From Belliella buryatensis (lineage in GTDB: Bacteria > Bacteroidota > Bacteroidia > Cytophagales > Cyclobacteriaceae), in the NCBI RefSeq assembly GCF_900188245.1, contig NZ_FZOK01000013.1, positions 81,749-145,748 of the forward strand: 64,000 bases of DNA, given 5' to 3'. A program made the translations under genes and the position numbers. Of the stretch, positions 1-8,892 are shown in pieces. The stretch's first letter is position 1. Each line of letters starts with the position of its first letter. The notes under the pieces were generated by a model. That model saw only the letters and a list, made by a program, of their open reading frames with translations, made no database searches and had not been told where the DNA came from.

Positions 1-1302
1 TCAGGCTTGAGAGGTTTGGATTATTTTACAGGAAAGTCAACATCTTTCTCTACCACAGATAAGGATATCATTGTGAATGCTTATCAGCCTAAATCTGTCT
101 TGACTCAAGTTTTATTTGAACCAGAAGCAGTGCTCCAAGATAGTATTACTTATGATATCACTAGTTGGGCTTTACCTTTCGCCTATGGTGTACAAGCTTA
201 TGCTTTGGAAACAAAGTTAGATGCAGCAAAAGCTTATGTAAAGCCATCTTTTGAAAAGAATACTGTAAATGGTAAGCCGCTAACTTACCTAGCGCCTTGG
301 AACGCCACAAAACATGCGAAATATTTGGCGGCTTTATTGAATGAAGGTATTAGAGTAAGAGTAGCAGATGCAGCATTTGAGATCAATGGAGAGTCATACC
401 CTGCTGGAACTATGCTTATCATGCGCAATGGCAACCAATATGTAGCGGATTACGATCAGAAAGTGGTGAATCTAGCCAATATATTTGAAATCAAACTTGC
501 TACTTCCTCTTCATCTTATGTAGACAAGGGCAAAGACTTTGGTTCTTCTGACGTGGCTATTATAAAAGCACCTAGAATTGCAATGATAGGTGGTTCAGGT
601 ACTTCTTCTCTCAACTTTGGTGAGGTTTGGTATTTCTTCGAGCAGGAGCTTGATTACCCTATTTCTATCTTGGAAGCTGATATGCTTGGTAGATTTGATT
701 TAGGTAAATATGATGTATTGATCTTGCCATCTGGAAATTATCTCAATGGTGCTAATTTCAACAAAGTAATGGATTGGGTTAGAGCAGGAGGCAAAGCCAT
801 TGCGATTGAGGCGGCTGTAGGTATGTTTGCCGACAAGGAAGGATTTAGCCTAAGTAGGTTTGATACTGATGAGGAGAAAAAAGCACAGCAAAAAACCGAA
901 ACGGAGCTGGTTAAGGTAGAACGATTGGAGCCTTATCAAGACCGCTCAAGAATGGGGATATCGACCACAGCTGCTGGAGCAATCTTTGAAGTTAAGTTAG
1001 ACACTACTTACTCGCTCAATTTTGGAATGGGAGATAAATACTATACCTTAAAAAATAATGGGCGAAGATATGCATACCTCAATAGAGGGGTTAATGCAGG
1101 GATCATACCTTCTTTGGATGCATACAGATTTGGATTTATTGGCAACAAACTTAAGCCTCAGATGAAAGAATCTATGGTTTATGGAGTTGAAAATCAAGGA
1201 AGAGGTCAGATAGTCTATTTAGTAGATAACCCGATGTTTAGAAGTTTTTGGGAGTCAGGTAAATTGATCATGGCTAATTCTATCTTTTTGGTAGGTCAAT
1301 AA
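1..1302 (+). CDS. M14-type zinc carboxypeptidase-like protein, C-terminal part (truncated by window edge)
   Basis: The reading frame is open to the left edge, so this is the last ~433 residues of a longer protein; the TTG at position 7 is not a credible start. It aligns along its length with the C-terminal half of the full peptidase at 49433-51985: both carry a segment read as D-(V/I)-(S/T)-(A/S)-W-x-(L/M)-P near the front, a glutamine-amidotransferase-like fold (IAMIGGSGTSS..., then ILPSGNYLN), and an end with GRGQIVYLVDNPMFRSFW. By comparison with that paralogue the zinc-binding peptidase domain lies upstream of the window. It is probably exported and degrades peptides in the periplasm or outside the cell. 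It ends just before a strong terminator. Whether the missing N-terminal half is intact cannot be judged. Confidence 0.85.
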   Translation, partial: SGLRGLDYFTGKSTSFSTTDKDIIVNAYQPKSVLTQVLFEPEAVLQDSITYDITSWALPFAYGVQAYALETKLDAAKAYVKPSFEKNTVNGKPLTYLAPWNATKHAKYLAALLNEGIRVRVADAAFEINGESYPAGTMLIMRNGNQYVADYDQKVVNLANIFEIKLATSSSSYVDKGKDFGSSDVAIIKAPRIAMIGGSGTSSLNFGEVWYFFEQELDYPISILEADMLGRFDLGKYDVLILPSGNYLNGANFNKVMDWVRAGGKAIAIEAAVGMFADKEGFSLSRFDTDEEKKAQQKTETELVKVERLEPYQDRSRMGISTTAAGAIFEVKLDTTYSLNFGMGDKYYTLKNNGRRYAYLNRGVNAGIIPSLDAYRFGFIGNKLKPQMKESMVYGVENQGRGQIVYLVDNPMFRSFWESGKLIMANSIFLVGQ

Positions 1303-1322
1303 ATAGTCAATTTCTCTAGGAG

Positions 1323-1360
1323 ACAGGCTTATTTCACTAGAAATAAGCCTGTTCTTTTTT
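1323..1360 (+). terminator. Rho-independent terminator after the M14-like gene
   Basis: A 13-bp perfect stem (1323-1335 with 1340-1352) closes a 4-nt loop and is followed by a run of T. It lies 20 nt after the stop codon at 1302. Confidence 0.92.
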
Positions 1361-1505
1361 GTTGGATTTTCATTTCAAGGTTACTTTTTTTGAGTTTTTA
1401 ATATAAAAAGCACCCCTTTGGGGCACAGTTATTGATATTTTGTCAAAAAAGTTCACATTCTTAAAAATTAATTAATTAAATTAATCACATAATACCTATT
1501 GCCTC

Positions 1506-2105
1506 ATGAACAAAACCACATTCCTTTCCCTGATTACCAGTCTATTTTTTGTTGTAGCTAGCTACGCTCAAGATGTCTCCGAAGAAACAGGCTCATTAAA
1601 TAGTGGGACGATCTCTAGTCAGTTTGATTATTTAAACAGAGTTTCAAACAATTATCAAGAATATAAGGTGGTAAAAAAAGCCAATTTGGATAAAATAAAA
1701 TCCAATGTGCTTGATTCACTTAGTGTCTTTGAAAAGGAACTGGCAACTGTGCAACAAACTGTGGTCAATCAGCAAACCAAAATCGGTGAATTGGAAGCGC
1801 AAATGGAAAGTATTCAAAGAGATTTGCAAACTGCGGAGCAGGCACGAGATAGCTTTTTCTTCTTAGGAATACCGATTCACAAGAGCTCCTACAATGCCAT
1901 CATGTGGACGATCGTTGCGGGACTATTGGCAGCATTCTTATTTTTTTTATATAAGTTTAGCAGGAGTCACAAAGTGATTTCTATTGCAAGGCAGAATTTA
2001 GCAGAAACAGTGGAAGAGTTTGAGCAACATCGAAAAAACACGCTCGATAGAGAAAGAAAGTTGAAAAGAGAATTGGTGGATGCGCTAAATGGTAAGACAT
2101 CTTAA
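1506..2105 (+). CDS. Exported or membrane-anchored coiled-coil protein of unknown function
   Basis: 199 aa. Residues 1-21 form a signal peptide ending in SYAQ. A charged, heptad-rich stretch (about 45-115) should form a coiled coil, a hydrophobic segment (about 130-150, IMWTIVAGLLAAFLFFLYKF) looks like a membrane span, and the tail is again charged and helical (RERKLKRELVDAL). The layout suggests a coiled coil in the periplasm with a cytoplasmic tail. From memory, similar Bacteroidota proteins are sometimes labelled tRNA (guanine-N1)-methyltransferase; nothing here supports an enzyme. It is a single gene, with a terminator before it and a convergent small gene after it. Function unknown. Confidence 0.8.
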   Translation: MNKTTFLSLITSLFFVVASYAQDVSEETGSLNSGTISSQFDYLNRVSNNYQEYKVVKKANLDKIKSNVLDSLSVFEKELATVQQTVVNQQTKIGELEAQMESIQRDLQTAEQARDSFFFLGIPIHKSSYNAIMWTIVAGLLAAFLFFLYKFSRSHKVISIARQNLAETVEEFEQHRKNTLDRERKLKRELVDALNGKTS

Positions 2106-2111
2106 TTAAGA

Positions 2112-2285
2112 TTTATGATTATCCTAAATGACAACAGTATACATATTTAACACGAATTTTCTTCTGGCTAATGGCTAACCGTAATCTTCGCCATGGCTAA
2201 GAGTTATTAGTCAATTAGTTGTCAGTGAGTCAATTGCTTTAAAATACACGATTTCATTTAACTACTGGTGTGAATTCGGATATAC
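2112..2285. repeat. Diverged intergenic repeat, copy A
   Basis: This noncoding stretch is similar to 7457-7624. The 3' block (2206-2285) aligns without gaps to 7545-7624 with 62 of 80 bases identical by my count. The 5' block (2112-2163) matches 7457-7507 at close to 80% with one gap. The 42-nt middle is weakly conserved. Both copies lie between convergent genes. No reading frame runs through it. It could be an old miniature mobile element or a structured RNA. Confidence 0.7.
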
Positions 2286-2304
2286 ATATAAAGATTTGAA
2301 AAAT

Positions 2305-2336
2305 AAAAAGCCTCACGTTTTTCGTGAGGCTTTTTT
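2305..2336. terminator. Bidirectional terminator between convergent genes
   Basis: The stem AAAAGCCTCACG / CGTGAGGCTTTT with a TTTT loop has A residues on its left and T residues on its right, so it can end transcription from either side: the + gene ending at 2105 and the - gene ending at 2351. Confidence 0.92.
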
Positions 2337-2350
2337 AACTTATAGATATA

Positions 2351-2662
2351 CTATGTGAGAAGTATCAAAATCAATAAGATGATGATGATAGCTCCTACAG
2401 ATAAGTAGACTCCATTACCCATGGCCTTGGCTTCTGCTCTCATCTCTTTCAACTCGCTTTTCACTTCTCTTCTCTCTGCCTTAGTCATATCGGCAAAGTC
2501 CAAAGCCTTGATCTCTTCAACTCTATTGTTGATTTCTTCAAGTCTCAACTGCTCTTCAGCCGTCAATTCCGACTTTTCTTTTTTTACATCCTTAGCCATT
2601 GCAGCAGGTGCAAATGCTGTAAACAAAAACATTACTGATAAAAAGTACGCGATCTTTTTCAT
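2351..2662 (-). CDS. Small exported protein with C-terminal membrane anchor
   Basis: 103 aa. It has an N-terminal signal peptide (about 1-23, cleaved after AMA), a highly charged helical middle (EELRLEEINNRVEEIKALD-like, then KAERREVKSELKEMRAEAK), and a C-terminal hydrophobic segment (GAIIIILLILILL) that should anchor it in the inner membrane. It belongs to a recurrent type of tiny Bacteroidota protein with signal, helical stalk and tail anchor whose role is unknown. The other-strand frame over the same DNA is a shadow. It is transcribed alone, ending at the bidirectional terminator at 2305-2336. Confidence 0.8.
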   Translation of the reverse strand: MKKIAYFLSVMFLFTAFAPAAMAKDVKKEKSELTAEEQLRLEEINNRVEEIKALDFADMTKAERREVKSELKEMRAEAKAMGNGVYLSVGAIIIILLILILLT

Positions 2663-2900
2663 GTCATTGAATTTTAGTGAATAAATAAATTTAAAACAGG
2701 AGTGCTTTCACTCCGATCAATATAATAAACCAAGAATCAGACCAGAGTTTGTTTCGAGCATTGGTAATTTAGTGTTTTTATTCTTCATTTGTTAGAAGTC
2801 AGCTCGATTCCTTTACATTATTATTTGTAATTTAGCCTTTCATATAGTAGCCAATTCGCTGCACGCTTAATAGATATTCTCATTCAAAAAATCACACCTC

Positions 2901-5720
2901 ATGTCCTCTAAAGGAGATAAAAAACTTTTTTTGTTAGATGCAATGGCTTTGATTTACAGAGCTCATTTTGCCTTTAGCAAAAACCCAAGAATCAATTCCA
3001 AAGGCCTGAATACTGGTATTATGCTAGGGTTTACCAATACACTTTTGGAGGTATTGGAAAAAGAAAAGCCCACTCATATTGCCGTGGCTTTTGACACCAA
3101 AGCGCCTACGTTTAGACATGTGCAATTTGAGGCTTACAAAGCCAATAGACAAGAGCAGCCAGAAGATATTGAGATAGGGATTCCTTGGGTGAAGAAAATC
3201 GTGGAGGCGTTTGATATTCCTATTTTAGAATTGGATGGTTTTGAAGCGGATGATATCATCGGTACGATTGCCAAGAAAGCTGAACGCACCAGTTTTCAGG
3301 TATTTATGATGACTCCTGATAAAGACTATGGGCAATTGGTTGAGGATCATATTTTCCTTTATAAGCCTGCTTTTATGGGAAATGGTGTAGATATAATGGG
3401 TCCCAAGGAAGTATGTGCCAAATGGGATATTGAGCATGTGGATCAAGTCAGAGATATTTTAGGGTTGATGGGGGATGCAGTCGATAATATTCCCGGGATC
3501 CCTGGGATAGGAGAGAAGACAGCCGTTAAACTTCTAAAAGAATATGGGACCATAGAAGAGTTGCTCAAAAACACGGACAAGCTCAAAGGTAAGCAAAAAG
3601 AAAATGTGGAAAACTTTGGCCAACAAGGGTTGCTTTCGAAGGAATTAGCAACAATCAGTTTAGAAGTACCAGTTGATTTTGACGAGCCAGCTTTGAAATA
3701 CAATGGCCCAAAAGAAGATCAATTAAAAGCGCTTTTTGCTGAACTTGAGTTCAGAGCCTTGACCCAAAGGGTGTTTGGAGAAGCTATTAAAAAGCCGAAA
3801 ATCAATGTTTCCGATCAATTGGGTCTATTTACAGGACCAGCAGATCAGGCTGAGGAAAATATAGAAGTGGTAGAGGAAGAAAATCCACTTCCAGTAGTTC
3901 AGTTGCATGACAACATACTGACTACTGCCCATGATTATCATAAGGTCGATGGAGATGAGGGGATTCTAGAATTAATCAGTTATTTGGAAAAGCAAGAAGA
4001 ATTCTGTTTTGATACTGAGACTACAGCATTGAATCCCAATGAAGCTGAGTTAGTTGGCTTATCATTCGCGTATGTGCCTGGAGAAGCATTTTATATTCCT
4101 TTTCCAGCTGATCAAGAAGCTGCAAAAAATAAATTAGATCTATTCAAAGGGATATTTGGGAATGAGCAGATTACCAAAATTGGCCAAAATGTGAAATATG
4201 ATCTCTTAGTACTGCGGAATTATGGAATAAGAGTGAAAGGGAAGCTTTATGATACTATGCTGGCACACTATCTGATTGAGCCAGAAGGGAAGCATTCTAT
4301 GGATTGGCTTGCACAGCAGTATTTGAATTATAAGCCTGTTTCTATTGAAGCTTTGATTGGTAAAAAAGGGAAGAATCAGGGTAATATGCGTGATGTCGAT
4401 GTCGATGAAGTGACCGCTTATGCCGCAGAAGATGCTGATATCACCCTTAAACTAAAGCAAACATTTGATCCCATCATCAAGGGAAATGGCTTGGAGAAGC
4501 TTTTGCATGAAGTTGAGAATCCTTTGATCAGGGTATTGACAGCAATGGAGTTTGAGGGTGTTAAAATAGATACCGAGAGTTTAGCTGAAATGTCTCAAGT
4601 CTTGGATGAAGAAAGTAAGACTATAGAAAAGCGGGTCTACCAACTAGCAGGAGAAGAGTTCAATTTAGCTTCACCAAAGCAGCTAGGCGAAATTCTTTTC
4701 GTGAAGCTAGCATTAGATCCTAAAGCCAAGAAGACTAAAACTGGTCAGTATGCTACAGGGGAGGAAATTTTGAGTAAGATGGCTGGAGAGCATGAGATCG
4801 CTGCTGCGATATTGGAATACCGTCAAGTAGTTAAGCTGAAGTCTACTTATGTAGATGCACTCCCTACCATGATCAATCCTAAAACTGGAAGGGTTCATAC
4901 TACCTACAATCAATTTGTAGCAGCTACAGGGAGACTATCTTCTATCAATCCCAACCTCCAGAATATTCCTATCAGGACAGAAAGAGGTAGAGAAATCAGA
5001 AAAGCTTTTGTGCCTAGGAATGATGATTATGTAATCCTTGCAGCGGATTATTCTCAGATCGAATTGAGAATCATGGCAGCTTTTGCCAAAGACGATTCTA
5101 TGATGGAGGCATTCAAAAACGGCAGAGATATCCATGCCACTACAGCGGCTAAAATTTTTCAAGTTCCCTTAGAAGAAGTGACTTCAGATATGCGTAGAAA
5201 AGCAAAGACTGCCAATTTTGGGATAATTTATGGCATCTCAGTTTTTGGGCTTTCGCAGCGCTTGAGTATCCCAAGGTCTGAGGCCAAGGAAATCATTGAC
5301 TCTTATTTCAAGGAGTTTCCAGCTGTAAAATCATATATGGATGGTGCCATTGAAAAGGCTAGAAAACAAGAATATGTTGAGACAATATTAGGCAGAAGAA
5401 GATACCTCCGTGACATCAATAGTCGTAACATGACTATGCGTGGATTTGCTGAGCGCAACGCCATCAATGCCCCGATTCAAGGCTCTGCTGCAGACATGAT
5501 TAAAGTAGCCATGATTCAAGTGTATGATTGGATGGTAAAAGAACAACTCAAGTCCAAGATGATTTTGCAAGTTCATGATGAATTGGTTTTTGATGCCCAT
5601 AAAGATGAAGTAGAGCTTCTTAAGAAGGAGATACCTAATATTATGATCAATGCTGTAAAGATAGCTGTGCCACTTGAAGTTGAAGTTGGGATAGGCAAGG
5701 ATTGGTTAGAAGCACATTAA
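2901..5720 (+). CDS. polA: DNA polymerase I
   Basis: 939 aa, full length. It fills gaps and removes primers in replication and repair. Domain order: 5'-3' exonuclease (about 1-290, with an acidic cluster and a GIPGIGEKTA helix-hairpin-helix), 3'-5' proofreading exonuclease (about 350-530, with D371/E373 in the DTET motif), and polymerase (about 540-939) with motif A DYSQIELR (D716), motif B RRKAKTANFGIIYG and motif C QVHDELVF (D893). All three catalytic centres look intact, so proofreading is probably active, unlike in Taq polymerase. The ATG start gives MSSKGDKKLFLLDAMALIYRAHFAF, the usual beginning of the exonuclease. It stands alone, 127 bp before radA on the same strand. Confidence 0.98.
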   Translation: MSSKGDKKLFLLDAMALIYRAHFAFSKNPRINSKGLNTGIMLGFTNTLLEVLEKEKPTHIAVAFDTKAPTFRHVQFEAYKANRQEQPEDIEIGIPWVKKIVEAFDIPILELDGFEADDIIGTIAKKAERTSFQVFMMTPDKDYGQLVEDHIFLYKPAFMGNGVDIMGPKEVCAKWDIEHVDQVRDILGLMGDAVDNIPGIPGIGEKTAVKLLKEYGTIEELLKNTDKLKGKQKENVENFGQQGLLSKELATISLEVPVDFDEPALKYNGPKEDQLKALFAELEFRALTQRVFGEAIKKPKINVSDQLGLFTGPADQAEENIEVVEEENPLPVVQLHDNILTTAHDYHKVDGDEGILELISYLEKQEEFCFDTETTALNPNEAELVGLSFAYVPGEAFYIPFPADQEAAKNKLDLFKGIFGNEQITKIGQNVKYDLLVLRNYGIRVKGKLYDTMLAHYLIEPEGKHSMDWLAQQYLNYKPVSIEALIGKKGKNQGNMRDVDVDEVTAYAAEDADITLKLKQTFDPIIKGNGLEKLLHEVENPLIRVLTAMEFEGVKIDTESLAEMSQVLDEESKTIEKRVYQLAGEEFNLASPKQLGEILFVKLALDPKAKKTKTGQYATGEEILSKMAGEHEIAAAILEYRQVVKLKSTYVDALPTMINPKTGRVHTTYNQFVAATGRLSSINPNLQNIPIRTERGREIRKAFVPRNDDYVILAADYSQIELRIMAAFAKDDSMMEAFKNGRDIHATTAAKIFQVPLEEVTSDMRRKAKTANFGIIYGISVFGLSQRLSIPRSEAKEIIDSYFKEFPAVKSYMDGAIEKARKQEYVETILGRRRYLRDINSRNMTMRGFAERNAINAPIQGSAADMIKVAMIQVYDWMVKEQLKSKMILQVHDELVFDAHKDEVELLKKEIPNIMINAVKIAVPLEVEVGIGKDWLEAH

Positions 5721-5847
5721 GTGTGTTGGAGAATTAAGACGGCAAATTTCATGTCATGATATCAAAGGGCTCGGTAATTTCATATAAAAGTGTATGCTTC
5801 TGACTAAATAGAATGATGTTGGGCTTCAGAAATAGTAATCAAATCAA

Positions 5848-7224
5848 ATGGCAAAAACAAAAACCACCTTTTTCTGTCAAAATTGCGGTGCTCAGAGCCC
5901 CAAATGGCTAGGAAAATGCTCCTCTTGTGGTGAGTGGAATACTTTTGTAGAAGAAATCGTCCAAAAAGAAGATTCTGGAAGAGGAACTTGGAAACAGGCT
6001 ACCACAAAGGAAAAGCGAGCCTCAGCTCCGAGACGACTGAAAGAGATTAATTTTGAAGAGCAACCAAGGTTGGTTACGCACGACATGGAGTTAGATCGTG
6101 TTTTGGGAGGAGGGATAGTGCCAGGATCTTTGGTACTGATAGGCGGAGAGCCTGGGATCGGTAAGTCCACGCTGATGCTTCAGATCGCCTTGATGCTCAA
6201 TCAGACCAAGGTACTCTATGTCTCTGGTGAAGAAAGCGAATCACAGATCAAGATGCGGGCAGGACGGATGCCCCTTGATTCTGACAACTGTTTTGTGCTC
6301 TCGGAGACCAATACCCAAGCTATTTTTCAACAAATCGAGCAACTCAATCCAGATATTTTGGTCATTGATTCTATTCAAACCTTGCATAGCAAGCATGTGG
6401 AATCTGCGGCTGGATCGGTAAGTCAGGTGAGAGAATGCACGGCTGAGCTGATGAAGTTTGCTAAAGAGACTGGAACGCCAGTTTTTCTAGTAGGACATAT
6501 TACCAAGGACGGAGCCATAGCAGGCCCTAAGGTGCTTGAGCATATGGTAGACACAGTTTTACAGTTTGAAGGTGATCGGCATCTTTCTTATCGTATTCTT
6601 AGAACATCTAAGAATAGATTTGGCTCTACGCACGAACTTGGGATCTACGAGATGAGAACTGAGGGTTTGAGACCAGTTGCGAATCCTTCCGAAATTCTTT
6701 TGACCCAAAGGGAAGAGTTGCTCAATGGAGTTGCTATCGGAGCGATGATGGAAGGGAATCGTCCACTTCTGATCGAAATCCAATCTCTGGTAAGCCCCGC
6801 GACCTATGGCACTCCCCAACGAAGCAGTACTGGACATGATGCTAAGCGACTTAATATGCTTTTGGCAGTACTAGAAAAACGTGGAGGTATGCGTCTTGGG
6901 CAGCAAGATGTATTTTTAAATGTAGCTGGCGGGCTTAGAGTGGATGATCCAGCATTGGATTTGGCAGTTTGTGCATCTTTGATTTCATCTTATGAAGATA
7001 CTCCCGTACCTGCGGATTTGTGTTTTGCGGGTGAGGTAGGTCTTGGAGGTGAAGTGAGAGCTGTTCATCGAATAGAAAATAGGATCGCTGAAGCTGAGAA
7101 GCTCGGCTTCAAGCGGATCATGGTTTCCAAATATGCAGTAAAAGGTCTCGACGTAAATAAATACAAAATTAAAGTGATTCAAGTGAGTAAGCTGGAAGAA
7201 ATGTACCAAGGCTTATTCACTTGA
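5848..7224 (+). CDS. radA: DNA repair protein RadA (Sms)
   Basis: 458 aa, normal length. RadA is a RecA-like ATPase and DnaB-type helicase that promotes branch migration in recombination. Visible parts: an N-terminal four-cysteine zinc finger (FFCQNCG...GKCSSCGEW), Walker A GGEPGIGKST, Walker B DILVIDSIQ, the family signature KNRFG, and a C-terminal Lon-protease-like domain (about 290-458; LNVAGGLRVDDPALDLAV, FAGEVGLGGEVR). ATG start preceded by a sparse leader with no clear ribosome binding site, which is common in this phylum. It lies downstream of polA but 127 bp apart, so co-transcription is uncertain. Confidence 0.97.
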   Translation: MAKTKTTFFCQNCGAQSPKWLGKCSSCGEWNTFVEEIVQKEDSGRGTWKQATTKEKRASAPRRLKEINFEEQPRLVTHDMELDRVLGGGIVPGSLVLIGGEPGIGKSTLMLQIALMLNQTKVLYVSGEESESQIKMRAGRMPLDSDNCFVLSETNTQAIFQQIEQLNPDILVIDSIQTLHSKHVESAAGSVSQVRECTAELMKFAKETGTPVFLVGHITKDGAIAGPKVLEHMVDTVLQFEGDRHLSYRILRTSKNRFGSTHELGIYEMRTEGLRPVANPSEILLTQREELLNGVAIGAMMEGNRPLLIEIQSLVSPATYGTPQRSSTGHDAKRLNMLLAVLEKRGGMRLGQQDVFLNVAGGLRVDDPALDLAVCASLISSYEDTPVPADLCFAGEVGLGGEVRAVHRIENRIAEAEKLGFKRIMVSKYAVKGLDVNKYKIKVIQVSKLEEMYQGLFT

Positions 7225-7693
7225 TTTGTTGGTTTTATTTAATCTTTTGTGAGTTAAGTAACTTTAGATGATTATTTTTTTTTTGCGCACATAGAGACTT
7301 TGCCAGTACTGGCAGAAAAAACCGATTTAGTTTAGCTTTGATATTCATTCTATATTAGATTCGACACGGACAAGTTACTATTTGATATTTCCCAATATCA
7401 ACTGATGAATCCAATGAATTGGACTTTCTAGCAAAGAAGCGTACAATCAGATTATTTTTATGATTATTAGAATGATATCAGTATGCATATATGACACAAA
7501 TATTCTTGCGAATAATCGTTATCTACACCACGGCCACAAGGGATATTAGTCGATTAGTTATCAGAGCATCAACTGCTTTAAACTCCACCTTTTCCTATAG
7601 CTACTGGTAAGAGTACGAATATACTTTTGTATTAAATTAGCTTCCAAATTACAATCCTATGTATCTAGCTTTACTTTTGGATGACATAGGATA
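7225..7693. other. 469-bp intergenic region between radA and the barrel gene
   Basis: No credible gene is present. A short palindrome TGCCAGTACTGGCA followed by A residues lies near 7300-7325. The diverged repeat copy B occupies 7457-7624. A 9-bp perfect stem (7654-7662 with 7684-7692, 21-nt loop) abuts the stop codon of the minus-strand gene; it lacks a T-run and is a doubtful terminator. Confidence 0.6.
7457..7624. repeat. Diverged intergenic repeat, copy B
   Basis: Partner of copy A at 2112-2285. The right-hand 80 nt (7545-7624) align without gaps to 2206-2285 at 62/80 identities. Both copies lie between a plus-strand gene and a convergent minus-strand gene. Stop codons in every frame argue against coding. 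Confidence 0.7.
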
Positions 7694-8827
7694 CTAGAAA
7701 GCCTCCCCAATAAATAGGTAAAAACCGGATCCTTCAGCAGTAAGTGCATAGTCAAGTCTGGTGTAAATATCTTTTTTAGGAAAGAGTAAAAATCTCAAAC
7801 CACCACCAGCAGACCAGACGATGTTTTTTAGGTTAAGATTAGAAAAATCAGGGAATACAGTTGCTGCTCCTCCAAAGATTGCTGCTCCTATTCGCTCAGT
7901 AAAACCTAATGGTAGTGGAAGAAAGCGCATCTCTACCTGTGAAGCTATTTGATTTTTGTCACGAAATCTACCGGTGTAGTATCCTCGCATCATAGATTCG
8001 CCCCCCATCAGAGCCAATTGATTGAAGGGAACATCTCCAGAATTGAATTGCCCGAGGAGTTGTGCGGCGAATACATTATTTTTCCCTACTGGTCTAAATA
8101 TTCTAGTATCTGAAATGACGGCATTGAACCCAAAAGTACTCAATGCAGGAGAATACCTGAGATAAGCCAATTCTGTAAACAATCCCTCTCTTACATTGAG
8201 TACATTATGCCTATTATCATAGACAATACCAGCCCCGATTCCGAAGTTAGTTGATCCATTATTGCCTCTTGGTAGGTCAAAAGTTGAGGCTTCAGGTGCC
8301 GGCTTGAAATCTACCGAAGCAAGTCTCTGAAAATCCATTTCTATTCCTATAAATAGATTCTTCTGGACTCTTTTCAGCACTCTTTCTTTGATCATGATCT
8401 GATTAGCATCCACGAGAGCTAGGTAATTAGGGTCTGTATTCATACCTATACCATAATATTTCAAAGGGAAGCTCTGAACCCTGATTCTACCTAAGAAAAA
8501 CCAATCATTTTGATCCGAATAGATTGCATGATCAAACCAAAGACCATATTGATTTTCAAGAGTGAAGAAAGTGAAACCATTGATTTCGCTTAACCTGTTT
8601 GCTGTGTCGCGTTTGGCGTAATATACATAAAGAGAAGAAAGCCCAATTTCCCAGCTAGTTTCTGGAGCATAAGCAAGTGTGGGATAAACCAAAAATTGTG
8701 GTTTGCTTATTTCGGATGTGTCATTAAATACATTATTGAAATATTTCTTCACCAGCGATTGAGCGTTGGTTTCTCCTAGATGGAAGAAAGTGCATAAGAA
8801 GAAAATAGCGAAGAGAATATTTTTCAT
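7694..8827 (-). CDS. Outer-membrane beta-barrel of the BamA/TamA (bacterial surface antigen) type
   Basis: About 377 aa from the ATG at 8827. A longer frame starts at 8878, but the ATG at 8827 begins a clean signal peptide (MKNILFAIFFLCTFF...NAQ). The rest shows alternating aromatic beta strands. Near the C-terminus GGESMMRGYYTGRFRDKN resembles the conserved RGY/RGF loop of Omp85 barrels, followed by a closing strand ending in a C-terminal Phe. No POTRA repeats are visible, so it is a barrel-only family member rather than BamA itself. Possible roles are surface-protein or lipid export. It is separate from oxyR, whose stop lies 66 bp upstream on the same strand. Confidence 0.8.
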   Translation of the reverse strand: MKNILFAIFFLCTFFHLGETNAQSLVKKYFNNVFNDTSEISKPQFLVYPTLAYAPETSWEIGLSSLYVYYAKRDTANRLSEINGFTFFTLENQYGLWFDHAIYSDQNDWFFLGRIRVQSFPLKYYGIGMNTDPNYLALVDANQIMIKERVLKRVQKNLFIGIEMDFQRLASVDFKPAPEASTFDLPRGNNGSTNFGIGAGIVYDNRHNVLNVREGLFTELAYLRYSPALSTFGFNAVISDTRIFRPVGKNNVFAAQLLGQFNSGDVPFNQLALMGGESMMRGYYTGRFRDKNQIASQVEMRFLPLPLGFTERIGAAIFGGAATVFPDFSNLNLKNIVWSAGGGLRFLLFPKKDIYTRLDYALTAEGSGFYLFIGEAF

Positions 8828-8892
8828 CAAACCTAAAAACAAGATAAGGGGATTTGTATCCCCTCGTATAACTATCAAAAATAGTAATTTCT

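Noticed and set aside
2421..2684. 87-codon frame opposite the small exported gene
   Set aside because: Shadow of the minus-strand gene at 2351-2662, which has a real signal peptide and anchor.
7654..7692. Stem of 9 bp next to the barrel gene stop as a terminator
   Set aside because: No T-run on the minus strand after the stem; kept only as a remark in the intergenic entry.
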